DNA from: an uncultured Clostridia bacterium
Lineage (GTDB): Bacteria > Bacillota > Clostridia > Christensenellales > CAG-138
Direction of reading: 5' to 3'
DNA: 64,000 bases
Assembly: GCA_934633695.1 (NCBI GenBank)
Contig: CAKTYT010000001.1
Location: forward strand, 1-64,000
Each line of letters begins with the position of its first letter. The first letter of the stretch is position 1. Shown here piece by piece: positions 51,851 to 60,932 of this stretch. The notes beneath the pieces were generated by a model. It was given only the letters and a program-made list of their open reading frames with translations. It had not been told where the DNA came from and did no database searches. The position numbers were made by a program, and so were the translations under genes.

Positions 51851-53485
51851 TTGTATAGTGTAATTGATTGCAGCCTGTTTAAGGAAATGCTTTTCATGGG
51901 TGCTGCTCTCCTTGAAAAGAACAGACAGGTTATTGACTCGTTGAATGTGTTCCCTGTGCCGGATGGCGATACGGGGACGAACATGTCCATGACAATGCAG
52001 CGTGCGGTGCAGGAAATTCGTCAGACGAATCCTGATACCATTGCAAAAACCGCCAATGCCCTTTCGATAGGTGCGTTGAAAGGTGCAAGAGGCAATTCCG
52101 GTGTTATTCTCTCGCAGATATTCCGCGGCTTCTCAAAATCTCTTGCCAATGTCGGCGAGAAGATGACTGCTGAGAGCTTGCGTGATGCACTTGTGAACGG
52201 TACGCAGGCGGCGTACAAGGCCGTCATGAAACCAAAAGAGGGTACAATGCTCACCGTTTCGAGAATGATGAGCGAGAGAGTTGATGAAGCGGTTCAGGCC
52301 GGTGCCGATGTATTTAGAGTCGTTGAGGTCATGATCGAAAGCGGCGAAGCGGCTCTTAAAAAAACTCCGGAACTTTTGCCCGTGCTTAAAGAAGCAGGCG
52401 TTGTCGATTCCGGCGGCATGGGTCTTCTCACGATCTATCGTGGGTTTAAACTCGCCATTGACGGAGAGAAGCTGAATGAGCTTGATGTGCCGGCCGATGA
52501 TGCGAAAGCGGAAGAACCCGGTGAAGCTGTGCTTGAGGATTTGGGAAGCATTGAATTTGGTTATTGTACGGAATTCTTTATTATTCATCTCAATGAAAAT
52601 GCTGACGAAGCCCGCATTGCAGAGTTCAGGGATAAGCTCATGCAGATAGGCGATTCGGTCGTTGTTGTAAGCGATGCCGACATGATCAAAGTCCACGTCC
52701 ATTCAAACGATCCGGGCAAAGTACTTCAAAATGCAATCGTTCTCGGCGAACTGGACAAGGTTAAGATCGAGAACATGCGTGAGCAGAATCGAGAGATTCT
52801 TGCAAAGCTCAAAGCAAGTGAAAAGGAAATGGGCGTTGTTGCTGTCAGCGTTGGTGACGGCATCGATGAAGCATTCAGAAGTCTCGGCGTCAGTCAGCTG
52901 ATTTCCGGCGGACAGACGATGAACCCAAGCATCGATGTTATTGCACAGGCAATAAAGAAAGTTAATGCACGCAATGTTTTCGTGCTTCCCAATAACTCCA
53001 ACATCATCCTTGCCGCAAAGCAGGCGGCAGAGATATGCGAGTGCAATGTGTTCGTAATCCCATCGAAGACAGTTGTACAGGGCATAACGGCACTTATGAG
53101 CTACAACCCCGAAGGCGATGTTGATACCAACGTTGAGGAAATGACGAGTGCCCTTGGCACGGTACGTTCAGGTTCCGTTACTTTTGCAGTCAGAGACACT
53201 CAGTTTGACGGCAATGTCATTTCAGCAAACGATATTATAGGCATGATTGACGGCAAAATCGTTACAGTTTGCACGGATGTTGACTCGGCAGTCAGGGATC
53301 TTGTCAGCAAGATGCTTGAAACGCAGAGCAATGAGGGAGTTGTTTCGCTTTATTACGGTGAAATGGTCAATGAGGATGAAGCAAATGACCTCATGAGTAC
53401 TCTCGCAGAGACCTATCCCGAAGCCGAATTCTTTGTGCAGAAGGGCGGTCAGCCTCTCTATTACTACTATATTTCAGCCGAATAA
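51851..53485 (+). CDS. DAK2-domain protein YloV (FakA-like fatty acid kinase)
   Basis: FakA-type proteins phosphorylate fatty acids bound to FakB partners. TTG at 51851 is chosen because GGAGG lies 8 bases upstream; the product has 544 residues. The DAK2 domain shows VPDGDTGTNMSMTMQ and ALKGARGNSGVILSQ, and the C-terminal DegV-like half contains VFVLPNNSNIILAAKQAA. The order asp23-yloV-recG is conserved in Firmicutes. No fakB gene lies nearby, so the fatty acid role is by homology only. Confidence 0.9.
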   Translation: MYSVIDCSLFKEMLFMGAALLEKNRQVIDSLNVFPVPDGDTGTNMSMTMQRAVQEIRQTNPDTIAKTANALSIGALKGARGNSGVILSQIFRGFSKSLANVGEKMTAESLRDALVNGTQAAYKAVMKPKEGTMLTVSRMMSERVDEAVQAGADVFRVVEVMIESGEAALKKTPELLPVLKEAGVVDSGGMGLLTIYRGFKLAIDGEKLNELDVPADDAKAEEPGEAVLEDLGSIEFGYCTEFFIIHLNENADEARIAEFRDKLMQIGDSVVVVSDADMIKVHVHSNDPGKVLQNAIVLGELDKVKIENMREQNREILAKLKASEKEMGVVAVSVGDGIDEAFRSLGVSQLISGGQTMNPSIDVIAQAIKKVNARNVFVLPNNSNIILAAKQAAEICECNVFVIPSKTVVQGITALMSYNPEGDVDTNVEEMTSALGTVRSGSVTFAVRDTQFDGNVISANDIIGMIDGKIVTVCTDVDSAVRDLVSKMLETQSNEGVVSLYYGEMVNEDEANDLMSTLAETYPEAEFFVQKGGQPLYYYYISAE

Positions 53486-53486
53486 C

Positions 53487-55511
53487 ATGTTGACCGATGA
53501 GTTGACGAAAATTAGAGGAATAGGCCCCGGGCGAGCTGGAAAGCTCGCCGAGCTGGGGCTTTTTTCTGTTGCAGATGTGATGGACTTTTACCCGAGAGAT
53601 TACCTTGACTTTTCGGTCGCGAGGCAGATAAGCGAAGTTGAACATGGCGAATATGCTGCATTCCGTGTTCTTTTTATAGGCAGGGGAAAGACGGTGACAA
53701 TAAAACCAAACATGACGGTGACGACTGTTTCGATAGGCGATGAATCAGGCAATATGCAGGCGATATGGTACAATCAGCCCTATGTCATACGCAGTATCCC
53801 GAGAGAGACTGGTGGATATGTCCTCGGCAGAATGGATAAGCTCCATGGTGCAAAGCTTGTGAATGCAGTATTCTTCAATTCGCTGCCGGGAGTTCTCCCC
53901 GTTTATCCTCTCGTGCACGGGCTGACACAGAATGTTTTACGCAGTCTTGTATCCGAAGTGTTGAAAAACGAGTTGGTAAATGTCGAAGAGACCCTTCCGC
54001 AGTATGTACTTGAACAGAATTCCCTGCTCGACAGGAGAACTGCGATTCTCAACATCCACTTTCCCACAGACGGTGGATTGCTGAATGAAGCAAAACGCAG
54101 GCTTGCGTTTGAGGATGTGCTGATTTTTGCAATAACCTTGGAAAAGATTCGTGCGAAAAGAAAGCATTGTAGCGGCATTTCATTCAAAACTTCCGGATGT
54201 ATGGGCGATTTTCTCTCTCTTTTGCCGTTCACCCCTACGCAGGCTCAGTTCAAAGTCATGGATGAGCTTTCAAGAGACATGCAAAGTCCGCTGCCCATGA
54301 ACAGACTTGTTCAGGGAGATGTCGGTTCAGGAAAAACCGTTCTTGCATTGTTCTGCATGTACATTGCAATGAAAAACGGGTATCAATCCGTTCTAATGGC
54401 CCCGACAGAGATCTTGGCAGAACAGCATTTTAAACAGCTAAAGTCGATTTTCGGCGAAAAATGTGTCCTTCTCACGGGAAATATGAGCAAAAAGCAAGCG
54501 GAAGAAAGTCTTGAGTACATAAGACGCGGCAGCATCTTTGCTGTCACGGGAACACATGCATTGATCGAAAGCAGAGTTGAATTTAAAAGGCTCGGTGTCG
54601 TCATAACGGATGAGCAGCACCGATTCGGTGTCAAGCAGCGTGCAGTGCTCGGAAATAAGGGCACAGATGGCTTGGTCGAGCCGGATGTGTTGATAATGAG
54701 TGCGACTCCGATACCGAGGACACTTTCGCTCATTTTGTACGGTGATCTTGATGTTTCAATTGTCAATGGTATGCCGCCTGGAAGGAAACCCGTTAAAACA
54801 ATGATAGTTCCGCCGCAAAAGCGGATACCGATGTATCGTTATATCGAAAAAATGATAGTTCAACAGGGAATCCAGGCGTATGTAGTGTGTCCGATGATTG
54901 AAGAAAACGATGGGTTGATTGGCGTACATTCAGCAGAAGAAGTGTATGAAGAACTTGCAAGCCATTTGTCAGTTAAAACTGCACTGATTCACGGCAAGCT
55001 GAAAAATAGCCTGAAGGACAGCACTATGGAATCTTTCAGGGATGGCAAGATAGATCTGCTGGTTTCAACAACTGTCATTGAAGTCGGCGTCGATGTACCG
55101 AATGCATGTACTATTGTTATTGAATCAGCCGAGAGGTTTGGACTTGCACAGCTTCACCAGCTCCGAGGAAGGGTTGGAAGGGGCGAAAAACAGAGCAGCT
55201 GCTATCTGCTTACGGAATCGAAGAATCCTCAGGCAAGGCGGCGTCTGGAGATCCTCGCTTCGACAACGGATGGATTTGTCATAGCAGAAAAGGATCTCGA
55301 AATGCGTGGACCGGGTGAGTTTCTCGGTATGCGTCAGCATGGAGTTTCGCAATTCGGCATGGCAGTGCTTGCAGACGATATAAAAACTATGAACGAGGCG
55401 AAAAAATCAGCTCTTCGCATTATGCAGGATGAAAATGCCGATAACCTTAAGATTGTTCGCATGGCTGAGCAAAGGTTTCGAAAAGCTGAGGGCGAGATCG
55501 CAATAAATTAA
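53487..55511 (+). CDS. recG: ATP-dependent DNA helicase RecG
   Basis: RecG reverses stalled forks and processes recombination intermediates. The ATG at 53487, one base after the yloV stop, gives 674 residues. An HhH-like RGIGPGRAGKLAEL start and the wedge/OB domain precede helicase motifs QGDVGSGKT (about residue 278), DEQHRFGVKQR and SATPIPRT, and QLRGRVGRG near residue 560. Length is standard. Translation is likely coupled to yloV since no strong ribosome binding site is present. Confidence 0.96.
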   Translation: MLTDELTKIRGIGPGRAGKLAELGLFSVADVMDFYPRDYLDFSVARQISEVEHGEYAAFRVLFIGRGKTVTIKPNMTVTTVSIGDESGNMQAIWYNQPYVIRSIPRETGGYVLGRMDKLHGAKLVNAVFFNSLPGVLPVYPLVHGLTQNVLRSLVSEVLKNELVNVEETLPQYVLEQNSLLDRRTAILNIHFPTDGGLLNEAKRRLAFEDVLIFAITLEKIRAKRKHCSGISFKTSGCMGDFLSLLPFTPTQAQFKVMDELSRDMQSPLPMNRLVQGDVGSGKTVLALFCMYIAMKNGYQSVLMAPTEILAEQHFKQLKSIFGEKCVLLTGNMSKKQAEESLEYIRRGSIFAVTGTHALIESRVEFKRLGVVITDEQHRFGVKQRAVLGNKGTDGLVEPDVLIMSATPIPRTLSLILYGDLDVSIVNGMPPGRKPVKTMIVPPQKRIPMYRYIEKMIVQQGIQAYVVCPMIEENDGLIGVHSAEEVYEELASHLSVKTALIHGKLKNSLKDSTMESFRDGKIDLLVSTTVIEVGVDVPNACTIVIESAERFGLAQLHQLRGRVGRGEKQSSCYLLTESKNPQARRRLEILASTTDGFVIAEKDLEMRGPGEFLGMRQHGVSQFGMAVLADDIKTMNEAKKSALRIMQDENADNLKIVRMAEQRFRKAEGEIAIN

Positions 55512-55522
55512 TTTTTTGAGGC

Positions 55523-55554
55523 AACGGGCGGCTATGGGAGCCGCCGTTTTTATT
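55523..55554 (+). terminator. Terminator of asp23-yloV-recG
   Basis: AACGGGCGGCT pairs with AGCCGCCGTT around a short loop, followed by a T-rich tract. Confidence 0.8.
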
Positions 55555-55673
55555 TCCGCAAATATTACTGCAAAATTCGACTTTTTTCCAAAAAATACTT
55601 CACATATCTTCATTGGAACGGGACAAATTAAGAGCAACACGGTGAGAGAAAATTTCAATCAAGCCGTGAGGTA

Positions 55674-55724
55674 CCGTGGGCTTTATGCAGTGCAACTGAG
55701 GAGAAAAGCACGCATGGCCCACGG
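55674..55724 (+). promoter_or_regulatory. Structured leader of the first spore-protein gene
   Basis: CCGTGGGC (55674-55681) and GCCCACGG (55717-55724) pair perfectly and enclose a second stem GTGC/GCAC with an AACTGAGGAGAAAA loop. The stem ends just before the AAGGAGG ribosome binding site. No T-run follows. Confidence 0.5.
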
Positions 55725-55745
55725 GATAAAAAGGAGGTGAAATGT

Positions 55746-55949
55746 ATGTCCAACAGGAGCAATAGGGTTATGGTTCCCGAAGCAAAGCAGGCATTGAATC
55801 AGTTTAAAACCGAAGTCGCAAACTCCATGAACATCAACCTTGGCGAAGGTTACAACGGCGACATCTCTGCCCGTGACGCAGGCCGCATCGGCGGTCAGAT
55901 GGTAAAGCGTATGATCGAATACGCAGAACGCAATATGAACAATAACTAA
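55746..55949 (+). CDS. Small acid-soluble spore protein, alpha/beta type
   Basis: These proteins coat and protect DNA in the dormant spore and are degraded by the GPR protease on germination. The ATG at 55746 follows AAGGAGGTG and gives 67 residues with the family segments KTEVANSMNINL (the GPR cleavage region) and GYNGDISARDAGRIGGQMVKRMIEYAE. It is the first of two tandem copies. Expression in the forespore is expected but I could not identify a clear sigma-G promoter. Confidence 0.95.
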   Translation: MSNRSNRVMVPEAKQALNQFKTEVANSMNINLGEGYNGDISARDAGRIGGQMVKRMIEYAERNMNNN

Positions 55950-56012
55950 AACGGATTAACTTGTCTTCCTCAAGACTGTTAATAATCATTATTTGAAGAA
56001 AGGAGAAATGCT

Positions 56013-56219
56013 ATGACTACAAGCAGCAATTCAAGAGAGATGAAGCAGAGGCTTTCGTCTTTCAAAAACGAAGTTGCAAATTCCATGAATATCAACCTTC
56101 AGCAGGGCTATAACGGTGATATTTCCGCTCGTGACGCAGGTCGTATCGGCGGTCAGATGGTAAAGCGTATGATCGAATACGCAGAACGCAATATGAACAA
56201 TACCAATATGATGAAATAA
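56013..56219 (+). CDS. Small acid-soluble spore protein, alpha/beta type
   Basis: The 68-residue second copy has KNEVANSMNINL and the same GYNGDISARDAGRIGGQMV segment. It lies 63 bases after the first copy with its own AAGGAG. Over 58 bases (56145-56202) its DNA is identical to 55887-55944 in the first copy while the upstream coding halves differ, which points to recent duplication or gene conversion. A bidirectional terminator follows. Confidence 0.95.
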   Translation: MTTSSNSREMKQRLSSFKNEVANSMNINLQQGYNGDISARDAGRIGGQMVKRMIEYAERNMNNTNMMK

Positions 56220-56242
56220 GCTGTAAAGTACAGTGAAATGAA

Positions 56243-56272
56243 AATGAGCCAACGCTGCGGCATTGGCTCATT
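56243..56272. terminator. Bidirectional terminator
   Basis: AATGAGCCAA (56243-56252) and TTGGCTCATT (56263-56272) are perfect complements with a 10-base loop between the spore-protein gene and the convergent thioesterase gene. Confidence 0.75.
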
Positions 56273-56276
56273 CTGT

Positions 56277-56687
56277 TTACTTTGCATCTTTTTCTTTAAA
56301 AAGATTGAGCTTTGCATCGACTTTGGCCATGAATTTTGCTTCATTGATAATGAAGCGTTCGTGCGTTCCCAGACCGATAAGGTCAAAATTATCATATGCC
56401 TTCACTTCAAACACGAGTCTTCGCCCGTCAACGCAGGTGAGCTCACTTTCGCAGCGAATCGTTGCTCCGATGGGAGAAGCACTGAGATGTTTGATATTGA
56501 TGCAGGTTCCGACAGTTCCCATTCCATCATCGAGTAAGGCTTGAACGCTGTCCGAGCAGGTGTATTCCATGAACGATACCATAGCGGGGGTCGCATAGAC
56601 GGGAAGAAGACCGCTGAGCATGTGTGAAGCAGTGAATTCTTCAGTCACAACCATTGTCTTAACGCCCTTGACTCCTTCTTTAAGCAT
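56277..56687 (-). CDS. Hotdog-fold thioesterase, FlK-like
   Basis: The protein is predicted to hydrolyse an acyl-CoA thioester. The ATG at 56687 follows AAAGGAG and gives 136 residues of the FlK-like group: VTEEFTASHM, TPAMVSFMEYTC, GTVGTCINIKHLSASPIGATI and ERFIINEAKF. The Thr/Glu/His of FlK enzymes appear represented by T-P-A, E and H residues in these segments, but the substrate is unknown. It stands alone. Confidence 0.85.
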   Translation of the reverse strand: MLKEGVKGVKTMVVTEEFTASHMLSGLLPVYATPAMVSFMEYTCSDSVQALLDDGMGTVGTCINIKHLSASPIGATIRCESELTCVDGRRLVFEVKAYDNFDLIGLGTHERFIINEAKFMAKVDAKLNLFKEKDAK

Positions 56688-56815
56688 AATAAATCTCCTT
56701 TCAAAAGCTTCTCTCATTATAGAACCGTATTGAGAATATATCAATACCTCACCACTATTGTGGTATAATCACTCTGTCCCGTATGTGTTCAATAAGTGTT
56801 CTCGGAGGAAACAAA

Positions 56816-58762
56816 ATGAAAGACGGATTTATTAAAGTGGGTGCTTGCTCTCCCCATATTCACCTTGCAGACCCGAAATATAATGCCGATTTGATCATTC
56901 AAAAAATCAAAGCTGCCGACAAACTGGGGGTGAAGCTTTTGGTATTTCCTGAGCTGTGTATTTGCGGATATACAATGGGAGATTTGTTCATGCATGAAAT
57001 ACTTCTCGATGCCTGCCGTGAACAGCTTTTAAGGATAGCGGATGAAACAAGGGGATGCAGTCTCGTTTCGGTTGTCGGCACACCGGTCATGTTCTGCGAT
57101 AAAGTTTATAATTGTGCAGCTGTGCTTGGAGACGGAAAGGTCATAGGCATTGTTCCGAAAATGCACCTGCCGAATTACGGTGAATTTTATGAGATGCGGC
57201 ACTTTACTCCGGCGGCTGAGGAAATGTTTTACAGTAAACTGTGGAATTCGGATTACAGCTGTGCCATGGGACTGGGCCTCGTGTTTGAGTGCATTCAAAT
57301 GCCGTCGTTTAGGTTTGGCGTTGAAATCTGTGAAGACCTCTGGGTTTCAAATCCACCGTCAAACGAATTGTGTCGAAGAGGTGCTTTGATAATTGCAAAT
57401 TGCTCGGCAGGCGATGAGATAATCGGTAAAGCCGATTACAGAAAGGATATCGTTCACGTGCAATCTGCAAAAAATATTACAGGATATATATACTGTGGAG
57501 CGAGTGAAGGTGAATCCACTAGCGATATGGTATTTTCAGGTCATAGTTTTATCTATGAAAACGGTTCACTGCTTAATGAACGGTCGCCTTTCTGTGATAC
57601 GCCCGATATTCTCGTGAGCGAAATCGACGTCTCGAGACTTTTATATGACAGGCGACGGATAACCAGCTTTGAAAACACTCGCAGAGGCGAAGAATACACC
57701 TGTGCATTTAGCATTTGCGGCATGGACGAAAGTAAACTTTGCGAAACCGAACTTACAAGGGACTTTGCGACAAATCCGTTTGTTCCCAATGATAAAGATG
57801 AACTGCATTCAAGGGCAAGAGACATTCTCACGATTCAGGCAATGGGATTGAAGAGGAGGATTGAGCATACGCATTCAAAGAGCCTTGTTATCGGCATCTC
57901 GGGAGGGCTGGATTCAAGCCTTGCATTGCTTGCGGCTGTTAAGGCCTGCGACTTGATGAATGCAGACAGAAGGATGGTTCATGCCGTAACTATGCCTTGC
58001 TTCGGCACAACGGAGCATACGAAAAACAATGCTGTCGAGCTTTGCAATCTTCTCGGCGTTACGCTCCATACCGTGCATATCGCAGATGCAGTGAGGCAGC
58101 ACTTTAAAGATATTTCACACGACGAATCAAACCACAATGTCGTCTATGAGAATGCACAGGCGAGGATGAGAACTCTTGTGCTTATGAATATGGCGAATGC
58201 ACTTAATGGACTGGTAATAGGTACGGGAGATTTGTCCGAGCTTGCTCTGGGGTGGGCAACGTATAACGGCGATCATATGAGCATGTATGGTCTGAATGCC
58301 GGAATACCGAAAACTCTCGTCAAATATGTCGTCAGGTTTTATGCTTTGACCTGTGGAGATGAGAGGCTCAGGGATGTACTCATCAGTATACTTGAAACTC
58401 CAATTTCACCGGAGCTTCTTCCGGCTGATGACGCAGGCAATATTGCACAGAAAACTGAGGATTTGGTCGGACCGTACGAGCTGCACGATTTCTTCCTCTA
58501 CTATGTCCTAAGGTGGGGATTTGCTCCGGCAAAGCTTTATCGAATAGCGAAAAAGGCTTTTGCAGGAAGTGAATTTGATGATGAGACTATACTCAAATGG
58601 CTCAAAAACTTTTACAGACGGTTCTTTAGCCAGCAGTTTAAACGCAATTGCCTGCCGGATGGTCCGAAAGTAGGCTCAGTTTGCCTCTCACCAAGGGGAG
58701 ATTGGCGTATGCCGAGCGATGCGTTTTACAGAATCTGGCAGGATGAACTGGAAACGCTTTAA
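56816..58762 (+). CDS. nadE: Glutamine-dependent NAD+ synthetase
   Basis: NadE amidates deamido-NAD+ with ammonia released from glutamine. The ATG at 56816 follows GGAGG and gives 648 residues. The N-terminal nitrilase domain has the catalytic Glu (FPELCICGYTMGDLF), Lys (PKMHLPNYGEF) and Cys (GVEICEDLWV). The C-terminal synthetase has the PP-loop SGGLDSSLAL near residue 361 and NVVYENAQARMRT and GTGDLSELALGW. Length is typical of the two-domain bacterial enzyme. A TATAAT preceded by TGTGG lies at 56764-56769, inside the inverted repeat ACCACTATTGTGGT. Confidence 0.96.
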   Translation: MKDGFIKVGACSPHIHLADPKYNADLIIQKIKAADKLGVKLLVFPELCICGYTMGDLFMHEILLDACREQLLRIADETRGCSLVSVVGTPVMFCDKVYNCAAVLGDGKVIGIVPKMHLPNYGEFYEMRHFTPAAEEMFYSKLWNSDYSCAMGLGLVFECIQMPSFRFGVEICEDLWVSNPPSNELCRRGALIIANCSAGDEIIGKADYRKDIVHVQSAKNITGYIYCGASEGESTSDMVFSGHSFIYENGSLLNERSPFCDTPDILVSEIDVSRLLYDRRRITSFENTRRGEEYTCAFSICGMDESKLCETELTRDFATNPFVPNDKDELHSRARDILTIQAMGLKRRIEHTHSKSLVIGISGGLDSSLALLAAVKACDLMNADRRMVHAVTMPCFGTTEHTKNNAVELCNLLGVTLHTVHIADAVRQHFKDISHDESNHNVVYENAQARMRTLVLMNMANALNGLVIGTGDLSELALGWATYNGDHMSMYGLNAGIPKTLVKYVVRFYALTCGDERLRDVLISILETPISPELLPADDAGNIAQKTEDLVGPYELHDFFLYYVLRWGFAPAKLYRIAKKAFAGSEFDDETILKWLKNFYRRFFSQQFKRNCLPDGPKVGSVCLSPRGDWRMPSDAFYRIWQDELETL

Positions 58763-58821
58763 AATGGTGTTTGAAAAACGTGATGAAGATGGGCTTTATC
58801 TTTATAAAGAAAAGGGAAAAT

Positions 58822-59278
58822 ATGTATTTGAGAGAATACAGAAAAGCTGATTGTGAGAAGTTAGTACGGATGTTCTATCAAAACGGTCCACAGCGTAAAT
58901 GCAAAGGACTATTCCGAGGAGCAGTTGGATGCTTGGGCAACGGGTACGATGAATTTGGAGGAATGGGACAAGTCTTTTTCGGCTCATGATACGGTTGTGG
59001 CGATTATCAATGGCGAGATCGTTGGCTTTGGTGATATGGACATGGCAGGTTACTTGGACAGATTGTATGTTCATAAAGACCACCAGGGAGAGGGCATTGC
59101 AACGGCGATATGCGATCGATTGGAACGAAATGCGTACACGGATAAATTCACAACTCATGCTTCAATAACTGCGGTGCCTTTTTTTATCGATCGCAGATAC
59201 GGTGTCGTCAGGGAACAGACAGTTATCAGAAATGGTGTTAAATTAATAAACTATGTTATGGAGAAACAAATGGCATAG
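58822..59278 (+). pseudogene. GNAT acetyltransferase with a single-base frameshift
   Basis: From the ATG at 58822 the frame reads MYLREYRKADCEKLVRMFYQ and is then lost. Removing one A from the AAAA run at 58880-58883 joins it to the frame that reads TVHSVNAKDYSEEQLDAWATG and continues through the acetyl-CoA loop LYVHKDHQGEGIATAI to a stop at 59278. The joined product of about 151 residues would be a complete GNAT protein. The break may be a real inactivation, a sequencing error in a homopolymer, or less likely a slippage site. It follows nadE by 59 bases. Confidence 0.8.
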
Positions 59279-59313
59279 AACAGAAAAATCATTATTGCAG
59301 CAAAAACAGTTCC

Positions 59314-59346
59314 GACAGGTCTTGGCATGGCCTGTCACTTTTTTAT
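59314..59346 (+). terminator. Terminator after the acetyltransferase
   Basis: GACAGG (59314-59319) pairs with CCTGTC (59331-59336), followed by ACTTTTTT. Confidence 0.8.
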
Positions 59347-59456
59347 CTGTAAAAAATATTGTGGACAGTTTTTAGCGGATAGGGCTGGTTTTTCCGACCG
59401 AATAAAAAAACTTCTGATGCAAAAACTATTCTCAACAAATAAACGGAGAATTTTTT

Positions 59457-60503
59457 ATGGGAAGAATCGGTAAATGTTCCTTTTCACTTGAAAACAAGCC
59501 ACGTATTGTTTCGTCTGCGTGCTATGTCGGTGAAAAGGAAGGCAATGGCCCCATGAGGGAGTATTTCGACAAAATCTGCCGCGATGATACTCTGGGGCTC
59601 GATAGTTGGGAAAAGGCAGAGAGCAGAATGTTTGAAAGTGCGGTGCGTGTTGCTCTCGCAAAAATCGGAAAACAGAGTTCGGATTTAACTTGTCTGCTGG
59701 GCGGAGATTTATTGAACCAGATCATTTCATCGGGGTTTGCCGCACGGGAGATACGTTCGGCATTCCTTGGCCTCTATGGGGCATGTTCAACGATAAGCGA
59801 GGGTCTGCTCATTGGGAGCATGATGACGGATGGCGACTATGCAGATATGGTGGCATGTGCTGCAAGCAGTCATTTTTCATCTGCCGAAAGGCAGTACCGT
59901 TATCCACTTGAAATGGGAGTACAGGCAACGCCAACCTGCCAGAGAACAGTTACGGGAGCAGGGAGCATACTCATAAAAAACAGCAAGACAATGAATTGTG
60001 AGGGGGACAATACTGACTACCACTTCAAGCATATTGCCCTTACCGGTGCCACGATCGGAAGCGTAGAGGATTACGGAATAACCGATGCAAACAATATGGG
60101 TGCGGCAATGGGTCCTGCGGCTGCGGCCGTTATCGCAAAGCATTTCAGCGATTTCGACAGGACTCCTGACTACTATGATAAAATCATCACAGGCGATTTG
60201 GGCATATTTGGCTCGGAAATGCTGTACGAATTATGTAAAAATAACGGCTGCGATATTGAGGGCAGGCATGAGGACTGCGGTAAGCTGATGTTCGATGAAG
60301 AACAAAACGTTCATTGCGGCGGAAGCGGCTGCGGCTGTGCGGCGACTCTGCTGAGTGGATACTTTCTGCCGAAAATTGAGTCAGGAGAAATAAACCGAGT
60401 CCTGTTCCTTGCAACGGGGGCATTGCTGAGTCCCGTAAGCAGTTTGCAGGGAGAGAGCATACCGTCAATCGCACATGCAGTTGTGATAGAACATGTTGAA
60501 TAA
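59457..60503 (+). CDS. spoVAD: Stage V sporulation protein AD
   Basis: SpoVAD is part of the membrane complex that moves dipicolinic acid into the forespore; it has a thiolase-like fold and binds the ligand. The 348-residue protein has LGGDLLNQIISS, LYGACSTISEGL, ATPTCQRTVTGAG and ITGDLGIFGSEML. AACGGAG precedes the ATG. spoVAC, usually immediately upstream, is missing here; spoVAE follows after 14 bases. Confidence 0.95.
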   Translation: MGRIGKCSFSLENKPRIVSSACYVGEKEGNGPMREYFDKICRDDTLGLDSWEKAESRMFESAVRVALAKIGKQSSDLTCLLGGDLLNQIISSGFAAREIRSAFLGLYGACSTISEGLLIGSMMTDGDYADMVACAASSHFSSAERQYRYPLEMGVQATPTCQRTVTGAGSILIKNSKTMNCEGDNTDYHFKHIALTGATIGSVEDYGITDANNMGAAMGPAAAAVIAKHFSDFDRTPDYYDKIITGDLGIFGSEMLYELCKNNGCDIEGRHEDCGKLMFDEEQNVHCGGSGCGCAATLLSGYFLPKIESGEINRVLFLATGALLSPVSSLQGESIPSIAHAVVIEHVE

Positions 60504-60517
60504 AATGGGGTAAAAAA

Positions 60518-60886
60518 ATGAGTAGTTTTTCTGATTATTTGCTTGTGTTTGCAATCGGCGGAGCAATATGTGTCATAGGTGAGTTGCTTATAAGTCTGAC
60601 AAGGTTGACGCCGGCGAAGATACTTGTTATTTTTGTGACGGCAGGCGTCTTCCTGGGAGCATTCGGGCTTTATGAACCGATAGTAAACTTAGCGGGGTCG
60701 GGAGCGACAATACCGCTGACGGGCTTTGGAAATTCGCTTGCGAAAGGTGCAATAGAAGGTGCAAAAACGGAGGGACTTTTGGGTGCGATAACAGGGGGCG
60801 TAAAGGCAACTGCTGGAGGTATTGCAGCGGCGGTGTTCTTCGGATACCTATTCGCAATAATCTTTAAGCCCAAGACAAAAGATTAA
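60518..60886 (+). CDS. spoVAE: Stage V sporulation protein AE
   Basis: The 122-residue membrane protein of the SpoVAE(b) type has four hydrophobic segments and the conserved FAIGGAICVIGELLI start, followed by GLYEPIVNLAGSGATIPLTGFG. It belongs to the dipicolinic acid transport channel with SpoVAC and SpoVAD. The ATG follows GGGG. A strong terminator lies directly after it. Confidence 0.93.
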   Translation: MSSFSDYLLVFAIGGAICVIGELLISLTRLTPAKILVIFVTAGVFLGAFGLYEPIVNLAGSGATIPLTGFGNSLAKGAIEGAKTEGLLGAITGGVKATAGGIAAAVFFGYLFAIIFKPKTKD

Positions 60887-60891
60887 AAATG

Positions 60892-60932
60892 AAACTGCTG
60901 TATCGGCATTAAACCTTTACAGCAGTTTTTTT
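60892..60932. terminator. Bidirectional terminator, spoVAE and coaW
   Basis: AAACTGCTGTA (60892-60902) and TACAGCAGTTT (60918-60928) pair perfectly with T-runs on both sides. Confidence 0.85.
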
